In this document: in pieces, positions 29,101 through 43,400 of the stretch
Numbering within the stretch: position 1 is the first letter of the stretch
How the letters are laid out: every line of letters begins with the position of its first letter
Assembly (NCBI RefSeq): GCF_035046505.1
Contig: NC_089826.1
Location: 84,167,254-84,231,253, forward strand
Direction: 5' to 3'
DNA from: Tiliqua scincoides
Taxonomy: Eukaryota; Chordata; Lepidosauria; Squamata; Scincidae
DNA length: 64,000 nt
Made by a program: the position numbers and the translations under genes
The notes under the pieces: model-generated
Databases searched by the model: none
What the model was told of the DNA's origin: nothing
What the model saw: the letters and a program-made list of their open reading frames with translations, nothing else

Positions 29101-31356
29101 AGTGGCATAGCTAAGGAGGTGCAGGGGGTAGCAGTCGCACCAGGCAACAAGCTTTAGGGGGGCAACAAGCTGAGCTTGACTCCAGTGGTCAAAATTGTGA
29201 AAACAATTTGGTATGTACGAATAATACCATCATATATCATTGGAAAGGTAATTTAATGCAGAATGCAATGAAACAAACCCCATTGGACTATCTGTATTCT
29301 ATCAAAAGTTATGGCCAATTAACCAGAAAACGAAAGCACAACTGCCTTATGGAACAAAAAGTAGATTTTTTTAAACTCAAAACAAACCTGTGAGACTGAT
29401 TGTTCTGAGAGCCAATGAGATGTTGTTATGATACAGCATGGAACCAATAAGGTGTCAATATGAGTCAGCTCTCATTTCCATGTATCATAATACAGCTACT
29501 CCTGCTAACTGGTAAAGATGCACTTTTTCAAGTGGTGTTCCTCTTATATTTAGCAGGGGGAGAATAACCATCCCTCTTCACCCCAGCACAGTGTCTCTGA
29601 TCAATAAGGGCACACTTTTTATTTATTTACAAAAAATTTGATTTTGTCATGGGAGGACTACAAAGTATTCTTTTATCCCAGGTAGCAGATAGATGCCTTA
29701 GCTATGCCACTGGCTGGGGGGAGGTGGCAGATCAAGTGGATGGTGAACTGCTGGGGGAAAGGAGGCAGGTTTTCCCCCCAATTTGCACTTTTTAAAAAGC
29801 CCAGGTGTGATGTCACTGCCAGTTGTGACATCACTTCCGGGGCATCATTTTGAGCTCTGCACCAGGCTACACATTCATTAGCTACGTCACTGAGCTGCAT
29901 CCTAGGGAAATTTGAGATGGCATCCTCCAGTAGGTGACTGCGCATTGCAGATCTGGCTATGACACAGGCCCTGATTGTTGTTTACTTCAAAAAGTGTCCA
30001 GAATGCTCTTGCTAGTTGCACTTCAGATCCAGGCACTAAACTCCTACAACTCATAAACTTTGGGAACAAATATTACTGTTTGTTTTTCAGCCAGCATGTT
30101 TGTGCATGTGGGCTCTTTGGGGAGAAAATCTGTTCTGTTGAGTGCTACCAGCCCCAAACCATGAAATGAATTGGAAGGACTTTGGGACAGGGAATGACAC
30201 ATTTTGGCTCATTCATTGAGAGCCCTCAAACACCACATTCCTACCCCACCTCACTCCTGCTCTGGCCCAGATACAGACAAAAGTGAATCACACTTGACTA
30301 ATAGGACTTGGTCATTAGTCATGACCAATTTGTTCCATTGATATCAAGAATGACAAGTATCCATATTGGGGTTCTTGAGCATATCAACTTGCATGTGTGC
30401 CATGAAATTCAAGTACAAATACACATAGGTGTGTATGTAGTGAAGGCTGGAGACTCCTGTCTCCAAAACAAATGTGCATACTTTGAGGAGTGAAACCAAA
30501 ACCTCTCCCAAACCATATCCAGTTGGGCTGCTAACAAAGTCTGTATTTGGTTCACTTACCCAGGTATTCACTGGAGGAAGTGTTACAGAAGCCCCACTCT
30601 CTGTCTCGATCATAATTGTGCGTAGTTGAACACCTAGAAAGAGAGAAAGAGGTGAGGTCTTGATATGTTTTCGTGCAATATGAGCATATGTGACCAGCTG
30701 TGCAGTAGGCCAACTACACTTTATATCGAAACATATATATATTGGCTCCCCAATTCATTTTTTAACAGCCGCTTTGGGAAGAAAGTAATTTAGAATGAAG
30801 AGAGAATGGTGGGAAAGACACTTAGCCTGCTCTACTCACAGTTTCCCCACTTAAATACATATGTGAAGTCTTGTAGAGGGGAAAGCAAATGAAAAGCTGG
30901 GGGAGAAATAATAGGAGGTGAAAGGGTTAAGTATGCCCTCCACGCCTCTGGTCTTCTCTCAGTTGCCACTCTTGAAGCTGCCTTTCTTTTAAAAAAAAGG
31001 GGGGAGGGGTGTTGTTGGCTGTCTTCATATATGTATTTGCACTTCATGAGGATGTAGCCCCTATGATTTGATTCTGGAAGTTGCAAAGAAGCAGAAAAAG
31101 CAATACAGGAAGCTCTTGTAAGGTGTGAACCTGTTATGAAATCCATAAGTTGAGGATGACCAGTGTTTCTAAATGTTTTGAGGAAATTTGTCAGTACCCT
31201 GTATCAATTTTTTTTACCATAAAACAAATATAGTTTCTTAAAATATAACTAAAACCATACTAAAACATAAAACATGACAAAACATACTACCAGCTGATCA
31301 TGGTAGTCAGAAACCATTTCCAAAATCTGGTTTTTTTGTCAAAATCATTATCATCA

Positions 31357-31435
<79 letters not shown>

Positions 31436-34400
31436 GGGATTGTTGTTAAAACTTACCATTTCTTTAGAGAAAATTCATTTGATATACAGGAATGGTGCAC
31501 TGAGCCACCATATCGAAAGGGAAACTTGCATTCCTGGCCATCTTCTGTAACCACTGAAAGGCAGAATAATGAGAACTAAGTTTTGTTCATATAGACTTAG
31601 TATGGTCACCTGGCAGGCTTTGGGCTTTTCTGCCCATTGGTGGTCCTATCAAATTTTAACCAAGGTGTGGGCAAAACGTATGCTCATGGTTCCACTGAGC
31701 ATGGAAGAAAAAGGTGCAATAAGTCCCCATGTGTCATTCTACATATTTTTTTTTACATTGCAATGTCATGTGCACTTTGGAAATGCAAGGAACACTGCTA
31801 ATCTTGTAGGCTTGAATATTAATGCATTGTTTTCTTCATCCACCGGCTCTAGAAAGAGAACTAGGCCTGCTGCTGCTCCAATCTCAGTAGTGTAGCATGT
31901 GAAGATGGGGGTAGGAGGTCTGCCCTGGATGCTGCATTCTGGGGAGTGGGTGATGGGCGACAGCACCCGAGCCCCTGCTGAGTGGAGGCCCACACGCATT
32001 TGGTGGCAGGCGGGTCCTCCTGCCCTTCCTGAGACTCTAAATGGCTGGGAATGGCTACCCTGGAAGTAGTTAAGCAGTGCTCATGATGACACAATGACAT
32101 CATTGCATCACTACCAAATCACTTCTGGGTGTTGCTCCAGATACGTATATGGAGGATGTTGAGGAGCGGGGGGTGTGAAACCCCACACTGGCAATGCCAT
32201 TGCCCGATCCTCTTCCCGATTACCCAGAGTTGAGCAGCAAGGCGATTGGAGGGTCAATGTATCAATGAAATGACCGTTTCAATGGAAATGGCTCAGGGGA
32301 TGTCAGGTGAGAGGAGTAGTATAAGGGACCCACCTTCTGTCAAAATACCGGAACCACGTGACCGGATGCGGAAACCCCTCCCCCCGCCCCGCCCCCGGAA
32401 GCACGTGACCGGATGCGGAAATACGTCAGCGGAAACCACGCCCCGGAAGGGGTGGAGGGTGGGCATGTGACCCCTCTAGGAACTCCTCACGAGACCCCTG
32501 ACCACGTGGTGGCGGTTTCAGAACGGCAGGACCAGGGGGGAGGGTGGCGCCCAAAGGGCGCCATTTTCTGCGCCGCCCCCCCCCCCGGAAATGGGGTGCC
32601 ATGTGACCCTTGTAGGAACGCCCCTCGGGACCCCGGACCAATAGGAGGGGGTTTTAGGGACCACGGGACCGCTGCGTGGTGTGGAGGGTGGTCCCGAGGA
32701 TATGCCAGGGCATGTCTGGACGAGGGGGGAAATTTAAACCGCCGGGGAGAGGGGAGAAACCCTCTTTCTTTTGCAACCAGTAGAGACTTACCACAACAAA
32801 CAAGCAAAAATAAATAAAAATAAAAAAATGGAGAGACCCGTGGAACTTGACTTGCCAGAGTGTTTAGGGACGACAATCAATTTTTATAATCTGGAGCCAG
32901 AGCAAGGTGTTGCAACAATAGACTGGGCTGCATATTTGAATCACGGTGAACAACTGAGTGAGAATGCGACAGCCACAGTCACAGCCACTGTGGAAAATGC
33001 ACCGGTCTCTTCCCTAGAGACACCCAAGAGGCCTACAGAGCCAAGCAACCATGCAGCAGCCCCACAGCGAAAAAAGCAGAGGAAGCGTTATCACAGTACC
33101 AGCTCAGACGATTATGAAAAACCCTCTCTACACCTTATGTACAAGCTTGCCTTAAATGAAGAAAGCCGCTGTTACCCATCTGTCCCATGCAGGTGTGATA
33201 AAAACGAGAACAATGTTGGACAGCATGACGCTGTGGAATCTTTGAAAGCCAAGAATGCACAGGTAAGATTCTTTTGGAGTTGTGAACAAAAAAAAAAAAA
33301 AAAAAAAATGTTTTAGGATGTGTGAATAGTTCTGAAAGAGGGGTCTAATCAATTTTAAATTATTTTAAGGAACCACCTGTGGAGAAAGAGGGCCCCAGCT
33401 TGCCTGAGAACAGACAATATTTGGTAGGTGACCTTCTGGGGGTGGGGTGTGGAGGGGGGGGGGTTTGGTTATATTTTAAAGAAAATTTAATATTTGGCTA
33501 AAAATATTTTGCAGGATCTTTTAGAAAAACAAGAATCTTTCGTTACACTGAGACATCTGTTAGGACTGCAATTAACAGAAGCGGATAATGTCCTACCAAG
33601 AAACTTCCCAAGTGCAACACGTGGAATAGCCAGAGCAGTTGTTCACAGCGTGCTGAAATTGTGCTTACAGAACTACTTACATGAGCTGTGTCAAGGCTGC
33701 CAGGTGAATGCCCCTGGGCAGCTAGCACATGAGTGTGTCAACTGGAGACAGTCTGATATTGACACAATGCTGAGAGAACTGTGTTGGAATTTGAATGTAC
33801 CCGCCATACTGCATCTTATTTTAATGCTTGGTTTTACAATGCACTGTCTAGATGTGGATTGTGAAACAATCCAATACACACTGTCCCTCATTGAAACAGT
33901 GCACAAGGCGCCAGAACCCCAAAAAATGTTATACAAGATTTTAAAATTATCAGATCAGAGGTTTGTACAGCACATGCAGCATATCACGGGGAGAATGAAT
34001 TATCATAGATTCCTTGTGAAATGATTGACTTTTAAATATTGCTGTGTTTTAGATTTTTGTAGCCACTGTACATTTTTTTATGTTGTATGTGTAAAAGCAG
34101 GAATAAAAAGATTTATTTCAATTTAGCATTCTGTAGTTACTATAGTATTTTTTTATGTTCTATGTGTAAAAAGCAGGAATAAAAAAAAAGTTTTGTTTCA
34201 AAACAGGCTGGCTGGTCACAGGGTGTGGAAAACCAGCACAGGCCTCCATTTAAACAGAGTGATTTAATCAATTCAAACCTAAGGAAACAGTTTAGCAGCT
34301 GGCTGGTCACAGGGTGTGGAAAACCAGCACAGGCCTCCATTTAAACAGTGATTTAATCAATTCAAACCTAAGGAAACAGTTTAGCAGCACACCTTCCCCA

Positions 34401-37400
34401 AGCTCACATGCTCATTAACAACCTGAAGCTGCGGGATTTGGGGGTGGTTGGGTGGGCGGCTCTGATCTTTTCTTTGCAGGAGCTGGGGGGTAGGCGGAGA
34501 CCACTCCCAGAATTCTGAGCAAGCAGCCAGAGGAGCAGCCAATCATAGGAGGCCAGGCAGAGAGCCATATAAGCACCGATCTCAGCCACCATCTTCCTCT
34601 CTCCACCTGAACCTGGGCAGACAGACGTATCACCCACACAGGTGAGTATATACAGACCTCCATCTTGGGTGGCAAGCCCTGTGGTTGTTTTTGCTGGAAG
34701 GGGGCAGGGCGGGGTGGGGTGGATGTTTGGTGGGGCATGGGGTTTGCTAAATGCAGTTTGTTTGTTTTTTCCCCGTTTTGCTGGGGTCAGCCTGGTTGCT
34801 AGCTGTGCTCCCTTGAAGCTGGGTAGCTGTTTTGGGGGAAAGCTGTCTGCATTCTGGATAAATTCCCTGTTTATAGATTTAGTTTTCTGAGTGAGGCTTA
34901 CATTTGTGAGCCTGGCCGCCATCTTGGGTGGCAAAGCATGTGCTTGCTTTTGCTGGAAGGGGGGGCGGGGGCGGGGTGGATGTTTGGTGGGGCAAGGGGT
35001 TTGCTAAATGCAGTTTGTTTTTTCCCCTTTTTGCTATGGCAAGACTGGTTTAATGTCCTGTTTATAAAATGTTTATGTATGTTTATAAATGTTATAAATG
35101 TTTATAAAATGTCCTGTTTATAGATTTAGTTTTCTGAATGGGGCTTGCATCTATGTGATGTGCCTGAAATCATTGTCTGTTTGTTAAATCTTGAATGTTT
35201 TTTTTCAAGTATTTACTACCCAGGTGACTGTGAAAATGGCAGAGCAAGGAGGCTTCACGGAATCACAGATGGCTGGTAGGTATTCTTGATTATTAGTCTG
35301 AAATTGCATCTTTTTTAAAATAAATAAAAAATAGAAATAAAAATGGCAATCAATGTCTATTCTCTTCCCTGACTCAGCATGGTTGGATGAACCCATGTTA
35401 GGAGAGGCAGCCCCATCCAGCATTCCCCAGAGAGGTAATTCCTACTGTTTAAAGCTAAAAAGAAAAAGAAAAAAAAGGGGGGGGGAGGCCCTTTTTTTGT
35501 TTCACAAAACACTAAAGCTCTTCCCCCCCCCCCCAGATCCAATGCCACCAAGACAACCAAGACACACAGTGGCCCTAGGTAAGGATCCTTGACCCAGGCC
35601 ATGATTTTGCTCTGCATGCAGGCCTGTGTTCACACCCGTTTAGGGATAGTCCATTTTTAAATTTTTGTTGTTCTTTCTTTCAGATACTGCTGCAACCCCC
35701 AGAACAATCTGTGCACCCATGGGACATTATACCTTCCACAGAGGTACCCATACACCCGCCCCTGTTTTAAATACAGTTTTTCCAGTGCATTGAGACAGTT
35801 GTTTAAAATAAAAAAATTAAAAATTTAATGTCCTGATGTTTGTTTTCTAGGGGAAGGCTCTAAGGCTGTGAGACCAAAATCACACACCAACACCAGCTCC
35901 CAGAGAGGTAAGTCCTTTTAAAAAGCCCATTTTAAAATGTTCTCCTTCCCAGCAGCCTTTACTTAGCATGTGGTTGGTCTGTGGAACTCCCTGCCACTCC
36001 AGCGGGGCTGTCCTTATGTTCTTATGGGCGTTAACTCTCTCAAAAACAAAACACACACACACATACAGGCACTGCAGCGCACAGGTCTGTTTTAAATATT
36101 GGGGGAGGGGGGGTTTCCACAGCATTCAGACAATTTAAAAAATTTAATGTCCTGATGTTTGTTTTCCAGGGGAAGGCTCTAAGGCTGTGAGACCAAAATC
36201 ACACACCAACACCAGCCCCCAGAGAGGTAAGTCCTTTTAAAAAGCGCATTTTTAAAAATGTTTTTTCCCCAACAGCCTCCTATTGTCCTTTGGAAAGGTT
36301 TCTTAATGTGCTCTTTTTCCCTACAGCTGCCAACCCTCAAAAACGTGCCGTAGCACAGAGCACATGTGAAGATGAGCCCCCGTGTAAAAAGGCTACTGAC
36401 ACTACCCCACTGCCAAGCATCAGCCATGAGCAAATGGAGACAGGATACATGTTTTCAGACTGCAGGAACGCCATACAGGAAAGAGAACGCTACCTCACCT
36501 CTTTGATCACAACACAAGTTTCAGCATTGAATGCCCGTTTGAAAGAACACTGGTCTAGATTCATAGCTGGGACTCTGGAAAAGGCTGAGCTTGTAGCATT
36601 CCTAGAAGAAATTAAACATGTCCAAATTTACCCAGGGGTTCTGAGCCAAATTGGGGCAGGGGTCCAACCCACACCAGAAAACCTGGTTGTTGATCAAGGA
36701 CTCCCTGATTCAGTGGAATCTGATGACACCGGTTCTCCTTCCCCAGAGCTACCAGCCTCTCCAACAACATCTCACAGCTCTGAACCAGATCACGAACCCC
36801 CACATGTTCCAGAAACACAGGGTCCTGCTTCAGGAACATCTCACAGTGCTGAATCAGATTTCGATAATGACCCCTCAAAAGTCTATCTGGAGAGGGTGAA
36901 TCGGTGGGAGTGGCATGCCCCCCATTTACCAGTTTTCCGAATTGGAATGTCTTTTCGGTTTCAAAACCTTGAGCAACTGGGCCACCCCCTTCTGGTGCAA
37001 GAGGCAATAAGCAATTGTATTCAACAGCTATTTGATGAATTAAATGGCCTCTTGCAAGATGGCGATCTGGTTCAGATGCGCCTAGAAGGTGGGGGGTTAA
37101 ATGACCCACTCTTTTCTGTTAGAAGGCATAGAGGGGCTCTGAGTGCTCAAGATTTTTTGAACCAAATCTCACATCTTATGCAGAGCAACACTGAGATTCA
37201 TCTTGATGGTACACTACGCCTCATAGTGAGTGTAATCAGAAATAAGGGAGGGTGTGGTAGACGCGTGGTCAGCTCTATACTCTATAGCCAAATCATACAT
37301 AAAAAGCGGCGCCACCTTGTGGACCTTGGTAACATTGGTGATAACCTGTGTTTTGGGGGAAGTCTTCTAGCAGTCCTAGCACCTGGGAAAACTGTAACAC

Positions 37401-40400
37401 AGTTAATGCAGGACACCCGACAAATGTATGACGAGTTGTGTATTACGCCTCAGCAAAAGTTAATGTTAACAGATGTGCCAATCTTTGAAAGCCATTTACA
37501 CGTGAATATCGGGGTGGTCATACACGGCAATAAAGGGTGGGGTATTTTTAGAACAGGGCCCCCTATATATCCTAAGTCCTGCTTTCTGCTGCTGCACGAT
37601 GACCACTATTATGGGATCCTAAACATGAAAGGGTTCTTTGGTAGAAAAAATTACTGCACTCTGTGTGGAAATGCTTATACCCATACGCACAACTGTGCAT
37701 ATCGCTGCCGTTTATGTTTGGAACCCCAGTGTGCACCGGGCAAAGCACAACGCTGTGACACTTGTAAATTATTAGCAAAATCTGCACGCTGCCTGGCAAG
37801 ACATAAAGAACTGGCAGCTGAGAACAAGATAGATTGTGGTGCTAAAATCATGTGTGACACCTGTGAGGCATATCTCCCTAGAAAACACAGATGCACAGTA
37901 AAGTGCTGCAAGCAATGCCAAGAACCGCTTGGTCCTATAAAGAGTCACCAGTGCTTCATGCCCCCTCTTAAGGAAGTTGAGGTATCAGAACGGTATATCT
38001 TTTATGATTTTGAATGCTCTCAAGACACAGGTACCCATGTAGTCAACTACATTTTTGCAATGGGTATGGATGAAAAAGATACCTGGGAGTTCAAAGGGGA
38101 GGGGTGCATTTCTGCCTTTGTTAAAAAGTTTATTGACAAAAAGTTCAAGAACTACACCTTTTTGGCCCATAACGCCAAAGGTTATGATTCTTATTTTGTA
38201 GTTCGGGAACTACTGGCTGAAAAAATGGACATAGATCTCATTGTGCAGGGGGGCAAGCTGCTGTGTGTGGCAGTAAAACGACTGGGCATAAGGTTTATAG
38301 ATAGTTTAAACTTTCTTCCCATGAAGCTGTCAAAACTCCCACAGGCTATGGGGTTTGAGGGGTGTAAAGGATTTTTCCCACATTTTTTTAACACTGCTGA
38401 AAACAGCACTTATGTGGGAACTTTTCCTGATAAAAAATATTATGGGCCTGAAAATATGATGCCAGGTGAGAAGAAGGATTTTCTCTCCTGGTATGAGGAG
38501 AACAAAAATAACACTTTTGATCTCCAGAGAGAGCTTGCGCACTATTGCCAGCAGGATGTAAAAATATTGAGGAAGGCCTGCCTCTTGTACAGGGAGGAAA
38601 TCCTAGCTATGACTAAAGGAGAGGGTAAGAATGAGGGCATAGATCCTTTCCAGTTGTTGACACTTGCTAGTGTTTGTATGGCCATGTTTAGATACATGTT
38701 CCTAAAAAAAGAAACTATTGCTCTTCTCCCCTGGGACAATTACCACAGACAGACAAAGAGATTTTCCACTCCGGCCATACAGTGGCTTCAGTATCTTGAA
38801 CATAAAGAAGGAATTGAGATCAGGCATGCTCTAAAAGGAGGTGAACACCAGGTGGGGAGCTATTTTCTGGATGGGTTTGCAGTTGTCCAGGGCAGGCCAA
38901 CTGCCTTTGAATTTAACGGCTGTTTTTTTCATGGGTGTCCTAATTGTTACAATGAGAATGCTAGAAACCCCATGACTGGTACAAGCTTTCGTGACCTCCA
39001 TTACAAAACCCAATTTAAAGCAGCCGATCTCAAAAACAAGGGGTTTGATGTCAGGACCATTTGGGAGCACGAGTGGCACCAGATGTGTCAAACAGATGCT
39101 GAGCTTAGGGGGTTTCTAAGTGAAAAAAAAATTCCCACAGGCTTTAAAACCCCGGGATGCGCTTTTTGGGGGCAGAACCAATGCCATAACTTTGTATTAT
39201 AAGCCTACAGATGGTGAAGAGATCTGTTATTATGATTTCACAAGTTTATACCCCTTTGTCAATAAGACTAAACTTTATCCAATTGGGCATCCAGAAATCA
39301 TATTTAATAATTTTGGACCTCTCTCTGACTACTTTGGTCTTGTGAAAACTAGAGTGCTCCCTCCAAGAGGTCTCTTTTTCCCAGTATTACCAGTGAGGGT
39401 GGGGGAGAAACTCATGTTTCCTCTGTGCCGCACATGCGCAGAGGCTAGGCAGCAGGAACCGTGCCACCACACAGATGACGAAAGAGCCCTAGAAGGCACA
39501 TGGTGCAGTGTGGAGTTAATGAAGGCTATAGAAAAGGGGTACACAGTTTTGGAAATTTTAGAAATATGGCATTTTGAAAACAAATCTGAGGATCTGTTTT
39601 CAGATTACATTAAAATGCACTTGCGCCAGAAACAGGAGGCTTCAGGGTACCCTGGGTGGTGTACAGATGTGGAGAAACAAAACAAATATATTAATGATTA
39701 CTATGAGAGAGAAGGGATTCAATTACGCCCGGATCATATCGCTGTGAACCCAGCAAAGCGTCAAATAGCAAAACTGTTTCTAAACTCTTTGTGGGGGAAG
39801 TTTGCACAGCGTTCAAACCTTCTGAATACCACCATTGTGAGGGACCCTACGGAGCTCATGGGTTATGCCTTTTCTCCAGACTATGAAGTCTCAGGCTTTG
39901 AAATTATTGATGATGAAACTGTGAGTGTATCGTGGCGCCATGCTAAGGAGCGTTTTACACTGTCTGGGAAAACTAATGTTTTGATAGGGGCTTTTACAAC
40001 TGCATATGCCCGGTTGGAGCTTTATAACCTGTTAGACAGGTTACAGGAGAGGTGTCTGTACCATGACACAGACTCTGTGATATTTGTACACCGCCCAGGG
40101 GCGTGGTGCCCTCCCTTAGGCGACTATTTAGGGGATCTGACAAGCGAGATCCCGCCACATGAGCGTATCACAGAGTTTGTTTCATCTGGACCGAAGACAT
40201 ATGCTTATTCTTTATATCCTTCTCAAAAACTGTCCATGAAGGTTAAAGGAATAACACTGACATCGGCTAATTCAGAGCATGTAAATTTTCATAGCCTGAA
40301 ACAGATGGTTCTGGACTACGGGTCAAATCCTAAAGAAATTGTTGTACAGCAAATGGGTATTTTGAGAAATAAAAAGCAGTGGAATATTGAAACAGGGCCC

Positions 40401-43400
40401 CTAAAGAAAACACTAAAGGTAGTATATGACAAGAGGGTTCTGGTAAAAGATTTCAAAACCCTGCCTTACGGCTTTTAAGATGGATGTGCGCTGGAGGCAC
40501 CCGTTTTCAGCCATTCTAGCTGGGCCTAGCCACTGCGGGAAAACATACTTTATAAAAAATATGCTGGATAATGCTGATACTGTGTTTTCTGTTATGGCTG
40601 AAAATATTATTTGGTGCTACAGCTGCTGGCAACCTTTGTACAAAGAACTCCTGTGTAAATACCCCCATATTCGCTTCACGGAGGGCCTTCCGGAATCCTT
40701 CAGTGATGACCAGTTGCTCCCCCCAAATAAAGTGAACTTTGTCATATTGGATGATCTAATGACCTCTGCTTCTAACAGCGCGGAAATTGGCGACGTCTTT
40801 ACAAAATATGTACATCACCGTAATCTAAGTGTTTTTCTCATCACACAGAATATATTCTGCCAGGGGAAAACCAGTCGCACGATCACCCTAAATGCAAAAT
40901 ATATGGTACTGTTCAAAAACCCCAGGGATAAACTACAGGTCGTAACGCTGGCCCGCCAGATGTACCCAGGAAACAGTAAGTTTTTCATGGAGAGTTTCCA
41001 GGATGCAACCACCAAGCCTTATGGTTATCTATTGGTGGATTTGTGCGCAACCACCCCGGAAGCTTACAGACTAAGAACGGGGTTGTTTCCCCCTGATTGG
41101 CCTGTTGTATATATTATGAAAAAAACCACAACCCATAACAAAAGGAGGTGACTTAAGCACCTGGCTTCTCACTTGTAACTGCCCGCCAGCCCACAACATG
41201 TCTAACTGCGTTAAGAGAAATCTGCCCCTTTTAAAACTGCTGATCAAGGCTTCCCCGCGCCAGAGACACTTCATTCTGTCTCATGCTTCATGTGACTTAA
41301 TTTCTGCCATCTCAGAAATAGCGCTCAATACTTTAAAAGGCAACGTACCTCTATCTGCCCGGCAGATATCAGTGTTGAGAAAAAAACGTGCGTTTATCAA
41401 AAGACTGAGCAATAAAAGGCTGTCTTTGAAAAGAAAGAAGCAGCTTGTTAAGCAGTCGGGCGGTTTTCTTGGCCCCTTACTAAGTTTTGCTATTCCACTA
41501 ATAACTGGCCTTTTAACTAGCCAGTAATGGAGTATGCTGAAAAAATGTACCTTGTGCCTAGCCACCAGCTAGAGCAACTCAAGGCACCTACTCCACGAGA
41601 GGAAAACATCAGGGCTGCAGCCATGTATTCCTTAGATGGTGAAATGCAAGGTGTTCTTCAGAGGCGGGATTTGTCCCAGGACGAGAAAGCTAAACAATAT
41701 ACTGCACTGCTTCAAAAATACCTGGTCCATGTCAAACAGGCTGACGCTGAAAAGGAAAAACTCAGTTTGTTTTTACCATCAGCCACTGAGCCCGGTGCTG
41801 TTGCTGCAGAATCCCCTGCAACTCACGCAGGTATCTTTCATGAGGTCTTGGACAGCCTTCCTGCCCGATTTAAGAACAAAGCGCGGCTGCTGTTAAACAA
41901 AATGAAGCAGAATCAAAGTATTTCATCCTGGGATGAAAAAGGTGCTTTTGTTTACAGAGGGGAACCTGTTCCTGGTTCCAATATGCTGGACTTGGTGAAG
42001 GGGATCACCCAGCTTCATGCTCTGCCTGCCCGGCGCATCCCTAAAGGATGGGATTTATTTCTCCAGGCCATGGCTGAACTTAATGTTCCATCCACAGTTG
42101 TTGGGAATCCCACCATCAAGGACATTTTGGAACACATGAAAAATCCAGGCCCTGTTACAGAGTTGCCACAGGTGCCCACCCCATCCAGGAGATCTTCTAG
42201 AAAGCAAAGACAATCTAACACCCTTAATTGGCTCAGCTTATGAATAAAATAAGCTTTTAACTCCACCCCCACTGCCTTTGCCTTGTTATTAACAAACAAA
42301 CAAATAAACCAGACACATAAATTTCATTTTTAAGCCGGGGGGGGGGGCACTTTATTGAGAAACACGGCCATGAAAATCATTACAGGAGACACATGTCTGG
42401 GCATGTTGAAAAACACAGGGGGCAGATCGGTGCATGTTCCTCTCCTTTTTTACAAATTGCACCACCATCTGGTCATTCCTTGGTAAATCATCAGAATACA
42501 GTTCTTGAATCTGTTTAAAACTCCGGCCCCTACAGCGCTGGTCCAGAAAAAACACACAGTGGTACCCACAGGTCACAGCGTCTGGGGCCTGTAGTTGCCT
42601 TGTTTGAAATGTCGTTACAGAGGCGTTTTTTCTTAAAAATGTCATGATGGCTCTGGGGAGGCGGGGATGGTCTGGGGGGTGTCCATAGGAGTCAAAAAAT
42701 TCACCGTGGTTGTCTTCTGTCAGGTATATCGCGAGCCAGTGTTCTCCAGGCAGGTTGTGTGGATGTGTGTTGACCACTAGCCCCAGTGGTCTCTGCAGAA
42801 GTTTCTTTTTAGGCAGCTGGTCAGAAGGAAATACACCTTTGAACATCTTCCTGGTATAGGAGTTTGTATCCATCAGGCGTGTTAACTGCAGCGTGTCCAT
42901 CTTTACATATAATCAAACAAAACACTCCTCCTGTGGTTAATTTCAATAATATTGTCAAAAACACCATATACAATCATATTCACAGTTTGTGGGAGGGGCC
43001 TGGCAAACCGTATTTCTGCCCGCAGATTCCCTGTATTAATCAAGGAATAGTGACTGCCACATTCTTGATCGGGTGAGAGATCAAAGGCAAACAGGGTATA
43101 GCCTCTTGCATAATCTTCTCTGTTAATTAACAAGGCTTTGTCTTTCATGTGTTTACCAGATGCATGAACCAGGCTCATGTATTCCCTCACGCAGTTTCCT
43201 TCATCAAAGCGAGGTTGAAATGGTTTTGCCGGGATTTGATGTCCAGACTGGTAAATTGCAAAAAAGTTTATGTCATAATGCTTGAAATTAAAGGGGTTTT
43301 TATCATATGCGCCGCTGAATGAATCGTTATCCACAAGGCCTACCACAACAAGCTTAGGTAGTTGCCCCAGGAATAGGTTTTCTTGATTGGATATTCTGCT

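Larger units (their letters stand above)
20327..30559. other. HGFAC: Large HGFAC intron between FN2 and EGF-1
   Basis: Ten kilobases made mostly of repeats: hAT MITE relatives (20350-21790), the dimeric 5S SINE with nested MITE, palindromic and 80-bp repeats (23165-23446), LINE copy 2, MITE 27848 and the CR1 3' trio. No coding exon recognised; 23450-25740 holds little that I can classify. Confidence 0.6.

Noticed and set aside
31391-31433. CRISPR or tandem coding repeat
   Set aside because: It is a simple CA microsatellite; no spacer structure occurs anywhere in the window.
32413-32876. Long open frames on both strands in the left TIR
   Set aside because: They lie in GC-rich promoter DNA with few stops, recur in the right TIR and show no protein family features.
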